The notes under the pieces: model-generated
Seen by the model: only the letters and a program-made list of their open reading frames with translations
What the model was told of the DNA's origin: nothing
Databases searched by the model: none
Shown here: positions 1 through 4,773 of the stretch, one piece after another
Position numbering within the stretch: position 1 is the first letter of the stretch
Layout: every line of letters begins with the position of its first letter
Translations under genes and position numbers: made by a program
Assembly: GCA_943324575.2 (NCBI GenBank)
Contig: CALPMD020000107.1
Location: 1-5,455, forward strand
Reading direction: 5' to 3'
Source of the DNA: Akkermansia muciniphila
Lineage (GTDB): Bacteria; Verrucomicrobiota; Verrucomicrobiia; Verrucomicrobiales; Akkermansiaceae
Length of the DNA: 5,455 nt

Positions 1-1310
1 CAAGCGGCATAGTTCGCGCCGTCCGCCACCCCGGCAGCCACTAACAACTGGCTGATCGCCTTGTCGTGGAACTCAGAGTTCTGACGAATGTCGAGCGCGG
101 CGAGGTGAAACCCGAACATCTCCAGCTTGTGGCGCAGCGGTCGGATCGCGTCCTCTTCCAGCAGCTGACAACCCGCCTCGGCGAGGGTCCGCGAAAGCAA
201 GTTCAAGTCGTCGACCATGCAGGCGGGATTGCGGTAGCCATCGATGCCGCGCGTCTGTTCACCCAGACGCAGGGCCATCAAGGAGGCCATTTGTCGCCAC
301 GGTTCTTCTTCGTAGCGCTCCATGACCTCGGTCACACTGCCATTGGCTTTCACCAGCTTGGAAAGTTGATCGATCCGCGCCTGCAACTCATGCGGCACCG
401 GCGTGAGGTAGCGGGAAAGCGTCAGCTGCGAGGCCAGATCCAACAGCTCGCGCTGCAGCAACTTGAAGGCCGATTGGCGGAGTGTTTCCAAAGTCTTCTC
501 AGTGACCTCGGGCGTGACCAGCGGATGACCATCGCGGTCGCCACCGATCCAGGTGCCAAACGTCAGGCGCGGAATATTACCGGCCGAGCGCAGCATTTCG
601 AGCGGCAACCCGGCATCGCGCCATGCTTCCGTGAAATGCAGATCCAAGCGGTTGATCGCCGACGGGAACAGGTCACGCAGGTAGTGGGTCGCGTTGCGCA
701 GCTCGCTGGTGATGTCGGGCCGCACCAAGTGAATCTCTGCCGTGCGCCACAGAGTTTCCAAGGTCGTGACGATCCGCTCGCGGATGCGGCGGCGCTCACG
801 CGCGGTGTATTTCGGAAATTCATTGCGCACCATTTCAACGTACAAGGCGCGGTGGCGTTCGCGGATGCTCGACCGCTTGGCCTCCGTCGGGTGGGCCGTT
901 AGAACGGGCTCCACCTGCACATCGCGCAGCACTTCCAGAATCTGCTCCGCGCTCAACCCCATCGCCTTCAAATCCCTCAGTGCCTGTGGCCACAGCCCGC
1001 GGATCGACTCCGCACCCAGTGCGGTTTCACGCTCGCGGCGGATTTCAGCAGCCACCCGCTCCTCGACCATGTTCAAAAGCTGGAATCCGATTGAATACAG
1101 ATGCGACAAACCTTCCGGCGCCGCGCCGATCTCCGGCTCGCGGCCCGACCACGGCAAATACGGCAGCAACTCCTTGTCGCCGGTACTCACCAACGCGTCC
1201 TCCAAGCAACGCAGCAAGTACTGCAATCGCTCGTCTATCAGATCGAATCCTTCCAGCCGAAGCTGCTCCCGGGTGGGGTTGTTAGCCAAATCGCTCATGT
1301 CGGGCGCCAT
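1..1310 (-). CDS. ppc: Phosphoenolpyruvate carboxylase, N-terminal part (3' end outside window)
   Basis: Encodes the first 436 residues of PEP carboxylase, the cytosolic enzyme that adds bicarbonate to phosphoenolpyruvate to make oxaloacetate and refill the TCA cycle. Translating the minus strand shows the family signature LTAHPTEAKR at residues 137-146. His140 matches catalytic His138 of the E. coli enzyme. A second signature, GGDRDGHP, lies at residues 256-263 (GGDRDGNP in E. coli), and DIRQ at 407-410 fits the conserved strand after the first helical half. The family is about 880-950 residues long, so roughly half is missing, including the C-terminal catalytic loop. The frame has no stop down to base 1. 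Two in-frame ATGs are possible, at 1310 (MAPDMSDL) and 1298 (MSDLANNP). Neither has a clear Shine-Dalgarno sequence, so the exact start is uncertain by four residues. The gene lies 141 bp downstream of the HNH gene on the same strand. Family assignment is very secure. Confidence 0.96.
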   Translation of the reverse strand, partial: MAPDMSDLANNPTREQLRLEGFDLIDERLQYLLRCLEDALVSTGDKELLPYLPWSGREPEIGAAPEGLSHLYSIGFQLLNMVEERVAAEIRRERETALGAESIRGLWPQALRDLKAMGLSAEQILEVLRDVQVEPVLTAHPTEAKRSSIRERHRALYVEMVRNEFPKYTARERRRIRERIVTTLETLWRTAEIHLVRPDITSELRNATHYLRDLFPSAINRLDLHFTEAWRDAGLPLEMLRSAGNIPRLTFGTWIGGDRDGHPLVTPEVTEKTLETLRQSAFKLLQRELLDLASQLTLSRYLTPVPHELQARIDQLSKLVKANGSVTEVMERYEEEPWRQMASLMALRLGEQTRGIDGYRNPACMVDDLNLLSRTLAEAGCQLLEEDAIRPLRHKLEMFGFHLAALDIRQNSEFHDKAISQLLVAAGVADGANYAA

Positions 1311-1326
1311 CCAAGCACGATCCGCG

Positions 1327-1348
1327 CCGAATCGGAAAGGGGATTCGG
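1327..1348 (-). promoter_or_regulatory. Perfect 7-bp inverted repeat upstream of ppc
   Basis: CCGAATC (1327-1333) and GATTCGG (1342-1348) are exact reverse complements around an 8-base purine-rich loop (on the plus strand). The repeat ends 16 bp before the upstream ppc ATG. On the ppc strand it is not followed by a T-run, so it does not look like a terminator for the HNH operon. It could be a protein-binding operator or a 5'-UTR hairpin, and its role is inferred from position only. Confidence 0.35.
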
Positions 1349-1360
1349 ATTCATTCAACC

Positions 1361-1378
1361 GCCGATGAACCCGATGAA
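1361..1378. repeat. Two tandem 9-bp units in the HNH-ppc intergenic region
   Basis: GCCGATGAA (1361-1369) is followed directly by CCCGATGAA (1370-1378), differing at one base. Partly overlapping it are 6-bp inverted arms, CATTCA (1352-1357) and TGAATG (1375-1380). This is the short degenerate filler seen elsewhere in the window. No function is evident. Confidence 0.4.
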
Positions 1379-1451
1379 TGCAAATGGAAGAGACATGAAA
1401 TACCAAACTGCCCGAGCAAAATGCAAGAAACGCGTCTAACTCTTCCAATCG

Positions 1452-1898
1452 TCATGAATCTCCCGTCATGTAGGCAAGAGCCTCGGCGGATGGATAACGA
1501 CCGGCCTTAATGAGCGCACGGCGCAGAATCAGGCGGTCGCTCGCATTGAGGCCTAACAGCTGGGTGGTCGCCTCGGCGATATCGGTGAGCGGCACGATGC
1601 GGGCAGAAGTAAGGCGAAAATGTCCACCCCAAGCATCCTCGCGCGGGTGAAAAAGTCGGACGAGACGCGGCGGCCGACCGGCGATGGCTCCGATATCCGT
1701 ACCTTTAGCCACATTACAACGCAGGCAAGCCAGCGCCAGATTAGCCTCGGTCGTGGGGCCGCGTTGTTTACGACTAATAATGTGATCCACATGAAAGGAA
1801 AAATACGCGTCTTCCTGATGAATCAGACAGTATTCACAGACTCCGTGCGCCCGCTGGACGACGAGACGGCGCAGTCGCGGGGAAACGACCACACTCAC
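1452..1898 (-). CDS. HNH endonuclease-fold protein, 148 aa
   Basis: A small HNH (beta-beta-alpha metal) nuclease-fold protein, expected to bind a divalent metal and cleave or nick DNA. Visible motif order: a zinc pair CEYC (Cys21, Cys24), then HVDHI (residues 36-40) with His39 as the likely general base. NLALACLRCN follows, with Asn53, a second Cys pair (Cys58, Cys61) and Asn62. The spacing is typical of stand-alone HNH proteins. The C-terminal part (about residues 75-148) contains RLFHPREDAWGGHF, followed by a helical tail that is also common in this small bacterial group. The start is GTG at 1898, which overlaps the stop of the upstream small gene as GTGA, implying translational coupling. 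There is no methylase, restriction partner or phage gene nearby, so a restriction role cannot be claimed. Target and biological role are unknown. The fold is confident. Confidence 0.92.
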   Translation of the reverse strand: MSVVVSPRLRRLVVQRAHGVCEYCLIHQEDAYFSFHVDHIISRKQRGPTTEANLALACLRCNVAKGTDIGAIAGRPPRLVRLFHPREDAWGGHFRLTSARIVPLTDIAEATTQLLGLNASDRLILRRALIKAGRYPSAEALAYMTGDS

Positions 1899-2128
1899 GC
1901 GGCAGTGAAACTGTTACGTGAGCGGGCTTTGGCCAAACTCATGACGTGGTCCAGCTGAACGAAGAGTTGAAGTTCCTCTGCCTCATTTGGGGTGAGAGAA
2001 CCATCCTGCTGTTTGGCCAAAAGAAACCGGACACGTTGTTCCGCCGCGCTGGATGGCTTGAAGGCTGCCAATTTCTCCATCCCTGCGGACTCGGCGATGA
2101 AATTGACGATTTCTTCAAAAGGCTTCAT
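1895..2128 (-). CDS. Small protein of unknown function, partner of the HNH gene, 77 aa
   Basis: I do not recognise a named family. The protein is charged and predicted to be largely helical, with no signal peptide or membrane segment. The middle part (residues about 28-60) has the pattern EQRVRFLLAKQQDGSLTP then NEAEELQLFVQLDHV, followed by a basic tail MSLAKARSR. From memory, small proteins with a 'G-x-L-T/S-P-x-E-x-x-E-L' segment and an 'L-K/A-A-R-A/S' tail often precede small HNH genes in bacteria. That is recollection, not a search result. The ATG at 2128 is the first start after an in-frame TAA at 2138-2140. No Shine-Dalgarno sequence precedes it, but a TAAGAT hexamer lies 12 to 7 bases upstream, as in leaderless genes. 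The stop overlaps the HNH start by 4 bp, so the two are very probably one operon. A role as regulator, inhibitor or DNA-binding partner of the nuclease is possible but unproven. Confidence 0.8.
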   Translation of the reverse strand: MKPFEEIVNFIAESAGMEKLAAFKPSSAAEQRVRFLLAKQQDGSLTPNEAEELQLFVQLDHVMSLAKARSRNSFTAA

Positions 2129-2220
2129 GGGATTATCTTAAAGGCAGGAGATTTTTTATCCAGAAATTTTACTCGATCACAGACTTGGACATTCTCCCCC
2201 GCCTGCGCTAACACATCGAC
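2129..2220. promoter_or_regulatory. Divergent intergenic region between the HNH pair and menD
   Basis: These 92 bp must carry the promoters of both the leftward small-protein/HNH pair and rightward menD, since each gene is preceded at once by an in-frame stop (TAA at 2138-2140 on minus, TAA at 2209-2211 on plus). The middle is A/T-richer than the flanking genes. Possible -10 boxes are TAAGAT (minus, 2140 down to 2135) and TAACAC (plus, 2209-2214), both 12 to 7 bases before their start codons. No good -35 matches were found. No Shine-Dalgarno sequence is visible for either gene. Confidence 0.4.
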
Positions 2221-3786
2221 GTGAATTCATGGTACCCCGCAGTCGAAGTGGTCAAAAACTGTCTCCAGGCAGGTGTGAGCGAGTTCGTCGTCTGCGCCGG
2301 AGCGCGCAATGCGGCGCTGCTCGAAGCGCTGGCCCGCGCCGAGGCGGCCGGACTCGTCCGCGTCTGGCGCCACTTCGAAGAGCGCAGCGCCGGCTTTTTT
2401 GCCCTCGGCCGCACGATGGAAACCGCCAAACCCTGCGCCGTCATCACCACCAGTGGCACCGCCGCGGCGGAATTGCTGCCCGCCATCATCGAGGCGCACT
2501 ACCAAGGTCGCCCGCTCGTCGCGATCACGGCCGACCGCCCCGCGGCGTTTCGCGGCACCGGCGCCCCCCAGTCGATCGAGCAACCCGGGATTTTCGGCAA
2601 CCACGCGTTCCAAGGGGCTTTCGCCGACTGGAACGGCAACCAACCGCTGCACCTCAACGCCGAATTCGAGGAAACCTTCGAAGCCGGCGATGAAACCTTC
2701 GCCCAACAAACCGTCGGCGAATTCGCCCCTGCCAAGGAAAAACTCGACGTCGCCGCTCTCGCCCGCTGGCTGCGCGCCGATCTTTACAAAGGCCTCGTCG
2801 TCATGGTCGGCGGACTGGAACCCGACGAGCGCGAGGAAGTCTTCCACTTCTGCCAAGACCTCGGCGTGCCACTCGTCGCAGAGGCCACCAGCGGCCTGCG
2901 CGAAGCTCTCCAATCGCTGGCCATCCACGACGCCGACCGCGTCCTCAAAGCGCGCCCGCCCGGCAAAATTCTCCGCCTCGGCGATGTCCCCAGCGGCCGC
3001 TTCTGGCGTGACCTCGAAACGCTGCCCAACGTCGCCATCTGGTCGATCTGCCGCAACGGCCTGCCCGGACTGGCCCGCGAATCAAACGTCACCCGCGGCC
3101 CGCTCGACCGCGTGATCTCCGCCCTCGGCCCGATCGAGTTTGCCGACGACGCGCTCGACTACCTCGCCGGAGCCGCCAGCCGCGCCGTGAAAATCGACGA
3201 ACTGCTCGAAATCTACCCCGACAGCGAACCCGCGCTCCTCCGCACCCTCTCCCACTACGCCTCCATCGGCGGTGGCCTCTTCCTCGGCAACAGCATGCCC
3301 ATCCGCGAGTGGAACCTCTTCGCCCAGTGGGACCGCCCCGTCCCCTCCGTCCGCGCCAACCGCGGAGCCAATGGCATCGACGGCCAAGTCAGCACCTGGC
3401 TCGGCTGGTCCGCCGAAGTCAGCGAAACCTGGGCCGTCGTCGGCGACCTCACCGCGCTCTACGATCTGGCGGGCCCCTTCGTGCTGGAGCAAATCGACTG
3501 CCAAGGCCGCGTCCTCGCCGTCATCAACAACGGCGGCGGCAAAATCTTCGAACGCCTGCCACGTCTCCAAACCATGAGCCCCCGCGCCGTCGAATGGATG
3601 ACCAACCCGCAGACCGCCGACCTCTCCGGCCTCGCCACCCTCTGGCACATGGATCACCTCCGCATCCGCACCGTCGACGACTTCGACCGCGTCCAGCCCG
3701 GCGCAAAAACCCTCCTCCTCGAAATCGTCCCCGACCCCGCCCAAACCACCGCCTTCTGGGCCGCTTGGGACCGCATGCATGGCTGA
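2221..3786 (+). CDS. menD: 2-succinyl-5-enolpyruvyl-6-hydroxy-3-cyclohexene-1-carboxylate synthase (MenD)
   Basis: MenD is a thiamine-diphosphate enzyme that decarboxylates 2-oxoglutarate and joins the product to isochorismate, the first committed step of menaquinone (vitamin K2) synthesis in the cytosol. The 521 residues are close to the E. coli length (556). The N-terminal ThDP domain shows FEERSAGFFALG with Glu54 (E. coli Glu55, which activates the cofactor), TTSGTAAAELLPA (76-88) and TADRP (103-107). The C-terminal ThDP domain shows GNSMPIRE (356-363), NRGANGIDG (380-388), and the metal/diphosphate motif from GDL (408-410) to INNGGGKIF (435-443). The usual PGSR loop reads AGAR (residues 26-29); the Arg is kept. 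The GTG at 2221 is supported by a TAA 10-12 bases upstream and by alignment of the N-terminus with known MenD; the nearby ATG at 2229 is out of frame. No Shine-Dalgarno sequence is present. Other men genes are not in the window. Codons are strongly C/G-ending. Confidence 0.95.
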   Translation: MNSWYPAVEVVKNCLQAGVSEFVVCAGARNAALLEALARAEAAGLVRVWRHFEERSAGFFALGRTMETAKPCAVITTSGTAAAELLPAIIEAHYQGRPLVAITADRPAAFRGTGAPQSIEQPGIFGNHAFQGAFADWNGNQPLHLNAEFEETFEAGDETFAQQTVGEFAPAKEKLDVAALARWLRADLYKGLVVMVGGLEPDEREEVFHFCQDLGVPLVAEATSGLREALQSLAIHDADRVLKARPPGKILRLGDVPSGRFWRDLETLPNVAIWSICRNGLPGLARESNVTRGPLDRVISALGPIEFADDALDYLAGAASRAVKIDELLEIYPDSEPALLRTLSHYASIGGGLFLGNSMPIREWNLFAQWDRPVPSVRANRGANGIDGQVSTWLGWSAEVSETWAVVGDLTALYDLAGPFVLEQIDCQGRVLAVINNGGGKIFERLPRLQTMSPRAVEWMTNPQTADLSGLATLWHMDHLRIRTVDDFDRVQPGAKTLLLEIVPDPAQTTAFWAAWDRMHG

Positions 3787-3820
3787 TTCCGACGAAATCC
3801 CCCGCTTCCCCCATCCTTCT

Positions 3821-3840
3821 CCTTGCCAAGCCGCGCAAGG
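3821..3840 (+). terminator. Weak hairpin after menD
   Basis: CCTTGC (3821-3826) pairs with GCAAGG (3835-3840) around an 8-base loop, 35 bp after the menD stop. No T-run follows, so at best it is a weak or factor-dependent 3' end. It also overlaps the zone where a tRNA promoter would lie. Confidence 0.25.
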
Positions 3841-3849
3841 CCCGATAAG
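3823..3849 (+). promoter_or_regulatory. Possible promoter of the tRNA gene
   Basis: TTGCCA (3823-3828) and GATAAG (3844-3849) resemble -35 and -10 boxes with a short 15-bp spacer. Initiation near 3856 would leave a leader of about 20 bases before the tRNA. The match is mediocre, and cotranscription with menD is equally possible. Confidence 0.25.
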
Positions 3850-3876
3850 CGTTTCACTTCGCAGCGCAAGCGCACT

Positions 3877-3948
3877 GGTCCCGTGGTCCAATGGATAGGA
3901 CGATGGCCTCCGAAGCCGTAGGTGGTGGTTCGATTCCACCCGGGACCA
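3877..3948 (+). tRNA. tRNA-Arg (anticodon CCG)
   Basis: The full cloverleaf can be folded by eye. The acceptor stem is GGTCCCG (3877-3883) with CGGGACC (3941-3947) and discriminator A3948. The D stem is GTCC/GGAC (3886-3889, 3898-3901), with GG in the loop. The anticodon stem ATGGC/GCCGT holds loop CTCCGAA, so the anticodon is CCG at 3910-3912, reading the Arg codon CGG. The variable loop is AGGT, and the T stem GGTGG/CCACC holds loop TTCGATT. Every stem is paired, with only a T-G wobble in the anticodon stem. The 3' CCA is not encoded (ACT follows), so CCA must be added by nucleotidyltransferase. The tRNA lies 90 bp after menD. Confidence 0.97.
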
Positions 3949-3968
3949 CTTTCATAAAACACAAGAAA

Positions 3969-3989
3969 AACCCTTGTTCCATAAGGGTT
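3969..3989 (-). terminator. Terminator-like hairpin with T-run on the minus strand
   Basis: AACCCTT (3969-3975) and AAGGGTT (3983-3989) form a perfect 7-bp stem with a 7-base loop, 20 bp past the tRNA. On the plus strand no T-run follows. On the minus strand the stem runs directly into TTTTTCTTGT, the form of an intrinsic terminator. It may still help end the tRNA transcript on the plus strand. No minus-strand gene needing it is visible in the adjoining 500 bp. Confidence 0.45.
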
Positions 3990-4059
3990 GAAGATGTTGA
4001 TGGTTTGTTAGCGAAATTGCGTTGGGTTGGACGGAATTGCACCGGATTCCCCCTCAAAT

Positions 4060-4079
4060 CTGATACTTTCTGATACTCT
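4060..4079. repeat. Tandem 10-mer CTGATACTTT / CTGATACTCT
   Basis: Two adjacent 10-base units differ at one position (4060-4069 and 4070-4079). They lie about 110 bp after the tRNA in gene-free sequence. No function can be assigned. Confidence 0.5.
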
Positions 4080-4213
4080 AACAGGCATCTGCGGTTCATT
4101 TGACTTGAGGGTCTTGAGTATGTCCATGCCACCACCGTCTAAAAGCTCCTCCGCAATCTCGGCCCCTCGCCCTCCTTGGCCGTCTCTTTTTCCCGGGGCT
4201 ACGATCCCACCGG

Positions 4214-4240
4214 AAATCCGCCCTCCGAAACTCCCTCTTC
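4214..4240. repeat. Dispersed repeat block B, copy 1
   Basis: This 27-bp stretch recurs at 5429-5455 with a single mismatch (C4221 against T5436). It contains the core CCTCCGAAACTCCCTCTTC. In this copy it is followed 48 bp later by block A. The second copy touches the window edge, so the repeat may be longer. Confidence 0.8.
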
Positions 4241-4273
4241 TTTGCGTTCCTTCGCGACCTTTGCGACTTTGCG
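4240..4273. repeat. Short-period degenerate repeat of TTTGCG-like units
   Basis: The units CTTTGCG, CTTCGCG, CTTTGCG and CTTTGCG follow each other at intervals of about 8-11 bp. On the other strand this reads as CGCAAAG-type filler, which I associate with intergenic regions of Verrucomicrobia and some other phyla. No coding or regulatory role can be seen. Confidence 0.5.
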
Positions 4274-4288
4274 GTCAACTCCCCCATC

Positions 4289-4345
4289 CACAAAACTTCA
4301 CGAAATCGAAGAAGCCGACTGAAGATCGGCGCTCCTTACTTTCCA
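4289..4345. repeat. Dispersed repeat block A, copy 1
   Basis: These 57 bp match 5341-5397 with four mismatches. The inner part 4297-4329 is identical over 33 bp. Inside it, GCCGA (4314-4318) and TCGGC (4326-4330) can form a small 5-bp hairpin with a 7-base loop. The degree of identity in otherwise noncoding DNA marks it as a repeated intergenic element rather than chance. Confidence 0.85.
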
Positions 4346-4385
4346 GATCGCGGTCACCGGGTTGCGAGGGCGCGCGCCGGGACTA

Positions 4386-4454
4386 ATGAGACTTGTGGCG
4401 AGGTTCACGAAGAGGGTGTTTAGGTGCTTTTTCATGGGAGGATTTGGAATTTGA
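4386..4454 (+). other. 22-codon open frame upstream of the toxin-antitoxin operon
   Basis: ATG at 4386 opens a short frame beginning MRLVARFTKRVFRCFF and ending in GGFGI before TGA at 4452-4454. The peptide would be basic and hydrophobic. Only a weak GGGA lies just before the ATG. Its stop codon overlaps the -35 box of the antitoxin promoter. The GGGAGG at 4436-4441 lies inside this frame and is not placed to serve the antitoxin ATG. It may well be a chance frame or a remnant of a degraded gene. Confidence 0.15.
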
Positions 4455-4485
4455 CCACAGTCGTGACTACGGCTATCAATACGGT
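4451..4485 (+). promoter_or_regulatory. Promoter of the toxin-antitoxin operon, likely giving a leaderless mRNA
   Basis: TTGACC (4451-4456, five of six matches to the -35 consensus) and TATCAA (4474-4479, four of six to -10) are separated by exactly 17 bp. Initiation 7 bases after the -10 box falls on A4486, the first base of the antitoxin ATG. There is no Shine-Dalgarno sequence at a usable distance from that ATG, which agrees with a leaderless transcript. Confidence 0.5.
4459..4468. promoter_or_regulatory. Candidate operator AGTC-GT-GACT
   Basis: A 4-bp inverted repeat with a 2-bp spacer lies between the -35 and -10 boxes. A second small palindrome, ATAC-G-GTAT (4479-4487), covers the presumed start point. 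Phd-type antitoxins generally repress their own operon by binding palindromes in the promoter, so these are the natural candidate sites. The arms are short and could arise by chance. Confidence 0.3.
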
Positions 4486-4773
4486 ATGGTCATCTCAAAA
4501 GGAAAACTTAAAGCGAAGATGCTGGAGTATTTCCGTGAGGTCGAGCGGACCGGCGAACCGTTGATCGTTACCGACCACGGCCGCAGTGTGCTGGAAATCC
4601 GCCCGTTGCCGCAATCGGGTGCGAAAGCGGAGATCCTGGCGAAATTGCGGACCCAGTTGTTTGGAAATAAAACGGCGGACTCCATCGAAAGCGATCTCGT
4701 CATGGAGCCTGTGTGGCGCGAGGAAGACGAAGCGGATGACTCGTGGTGGACCCGCTCCAAACCCGGCACATGA
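4486..4773 (+). CDS. Phd/YefM-family antitoxin, 95 aa
   Basis: Antitoxin of a type II toxin-antitoxin module. The N-terminal half (about residues 1-42) is the Phd/YefM DNA-binding fold: MVISKGKLKAKMLEYFREVE, then TGEPLIVTDHGRSVLEIRPL, in which the VTDHGR-x-V strand is the family signature. The C-terminal part (43-95) is the toxin-binding tail, with an acidic stretch EEDEADD at 80-86, as expected for a segment that wraps a basic toxin. The frame stays open upstream to a TTG at 4393, but the added 31 residues do not resemble the family and would overlap the promoter, so the ATG at 4486 is preferred. The stop overlaps the toxin start (ATGA, 4770-4773). Family knowledge predicts that the antitoxin, alone or with toxin, represses this operon. 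Confidence 0.9.
   Translation: MVISKGKLKAKMLEYFREVERTGEPLIVTDHGRSVLEIRPLPQSGAKAEILAKLRTQLFGNKTADSIESDLVMEPVWREEDEADDSWWTRSKPGT

Larger units (their letters stand above)
3949..4485. other. Region without a convincing gene between tRNA-Arg and the toxin-antitoxin operon
   Basis: Open frames here either pass through the tRNA or consist of low-complexity Pro/Ser/Arg residues, and none resembles a family I know. The stretch holds, in order: a hairpin at 3969-3989, a tandem 10-mer at 4060-4079, C/T-rich filler to about 4290 that includes repeat block B (4214-4240) and a CTTTGCG-type run, repeat block A (4289-4345), a 10-bp palindrome GGCGCGCGCC (4369-4378), a 22-codon open frame (4386-4454), and the antitoxin promoter. 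No copy of the tRNA 3' end was found that would mark an attachment site. Confidence 0.6.

Noticed and set aside
66..902. 278-codon open frame on the plus strand
   Set aside because: It is antisense to ppc, whose strand carries the LTAHPTE and GGDRDGHP motifs. The plus-strand product has no recognisable domain and is Gln/Arg-rich, as expected of a shadow frame.
2223..2236. Adjacent GAATTC and GGTACC sites at the menD start, resembling a cloning linker
   Set aside because: The bases encode NSWYP in the MenD frame, continuing into a sensible MenD N-terminus. The flanking sequence is natural, so it is chance.
3082..3939. 285-codon open frame on the minus strand, and the other long frames opposite menD
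   Set aside because: Glycine/valine-rich mirror frames of a high-GC gene. This one also runs through the tRNA, giving the well-known spurious GGIEPPP-type peptide.
3891..4073. 60-codon frame beginning inside the tRNA
   Set aside because: Its first third is a translation of tRNA-Arg and the rest matches no family I know.
4027..4386. 119-codon Pro/Ser/Arg-rich frame on the plus strand
   Set aside because: It covers the repeat blocks and low-complexity C/T-rich filler, and has no Shine-Dalgarno sequence or recognisable domain.
4393..4485. N-terminal extension of the antitoxin from a TTG at 4393
   Set aside because: The extra 31 residues do not resemble Phd/YefM proteins, and the DNA contains a good promoter. 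The ATG at 4486 fits the family start.
4743..4769. Longer toxin start at GTG 4743
   Set aside because: PIN toxins of this type start directly with M-x-L/I-x-D-T-H. The ATG at 4770 gives that and the ATGA coupling.
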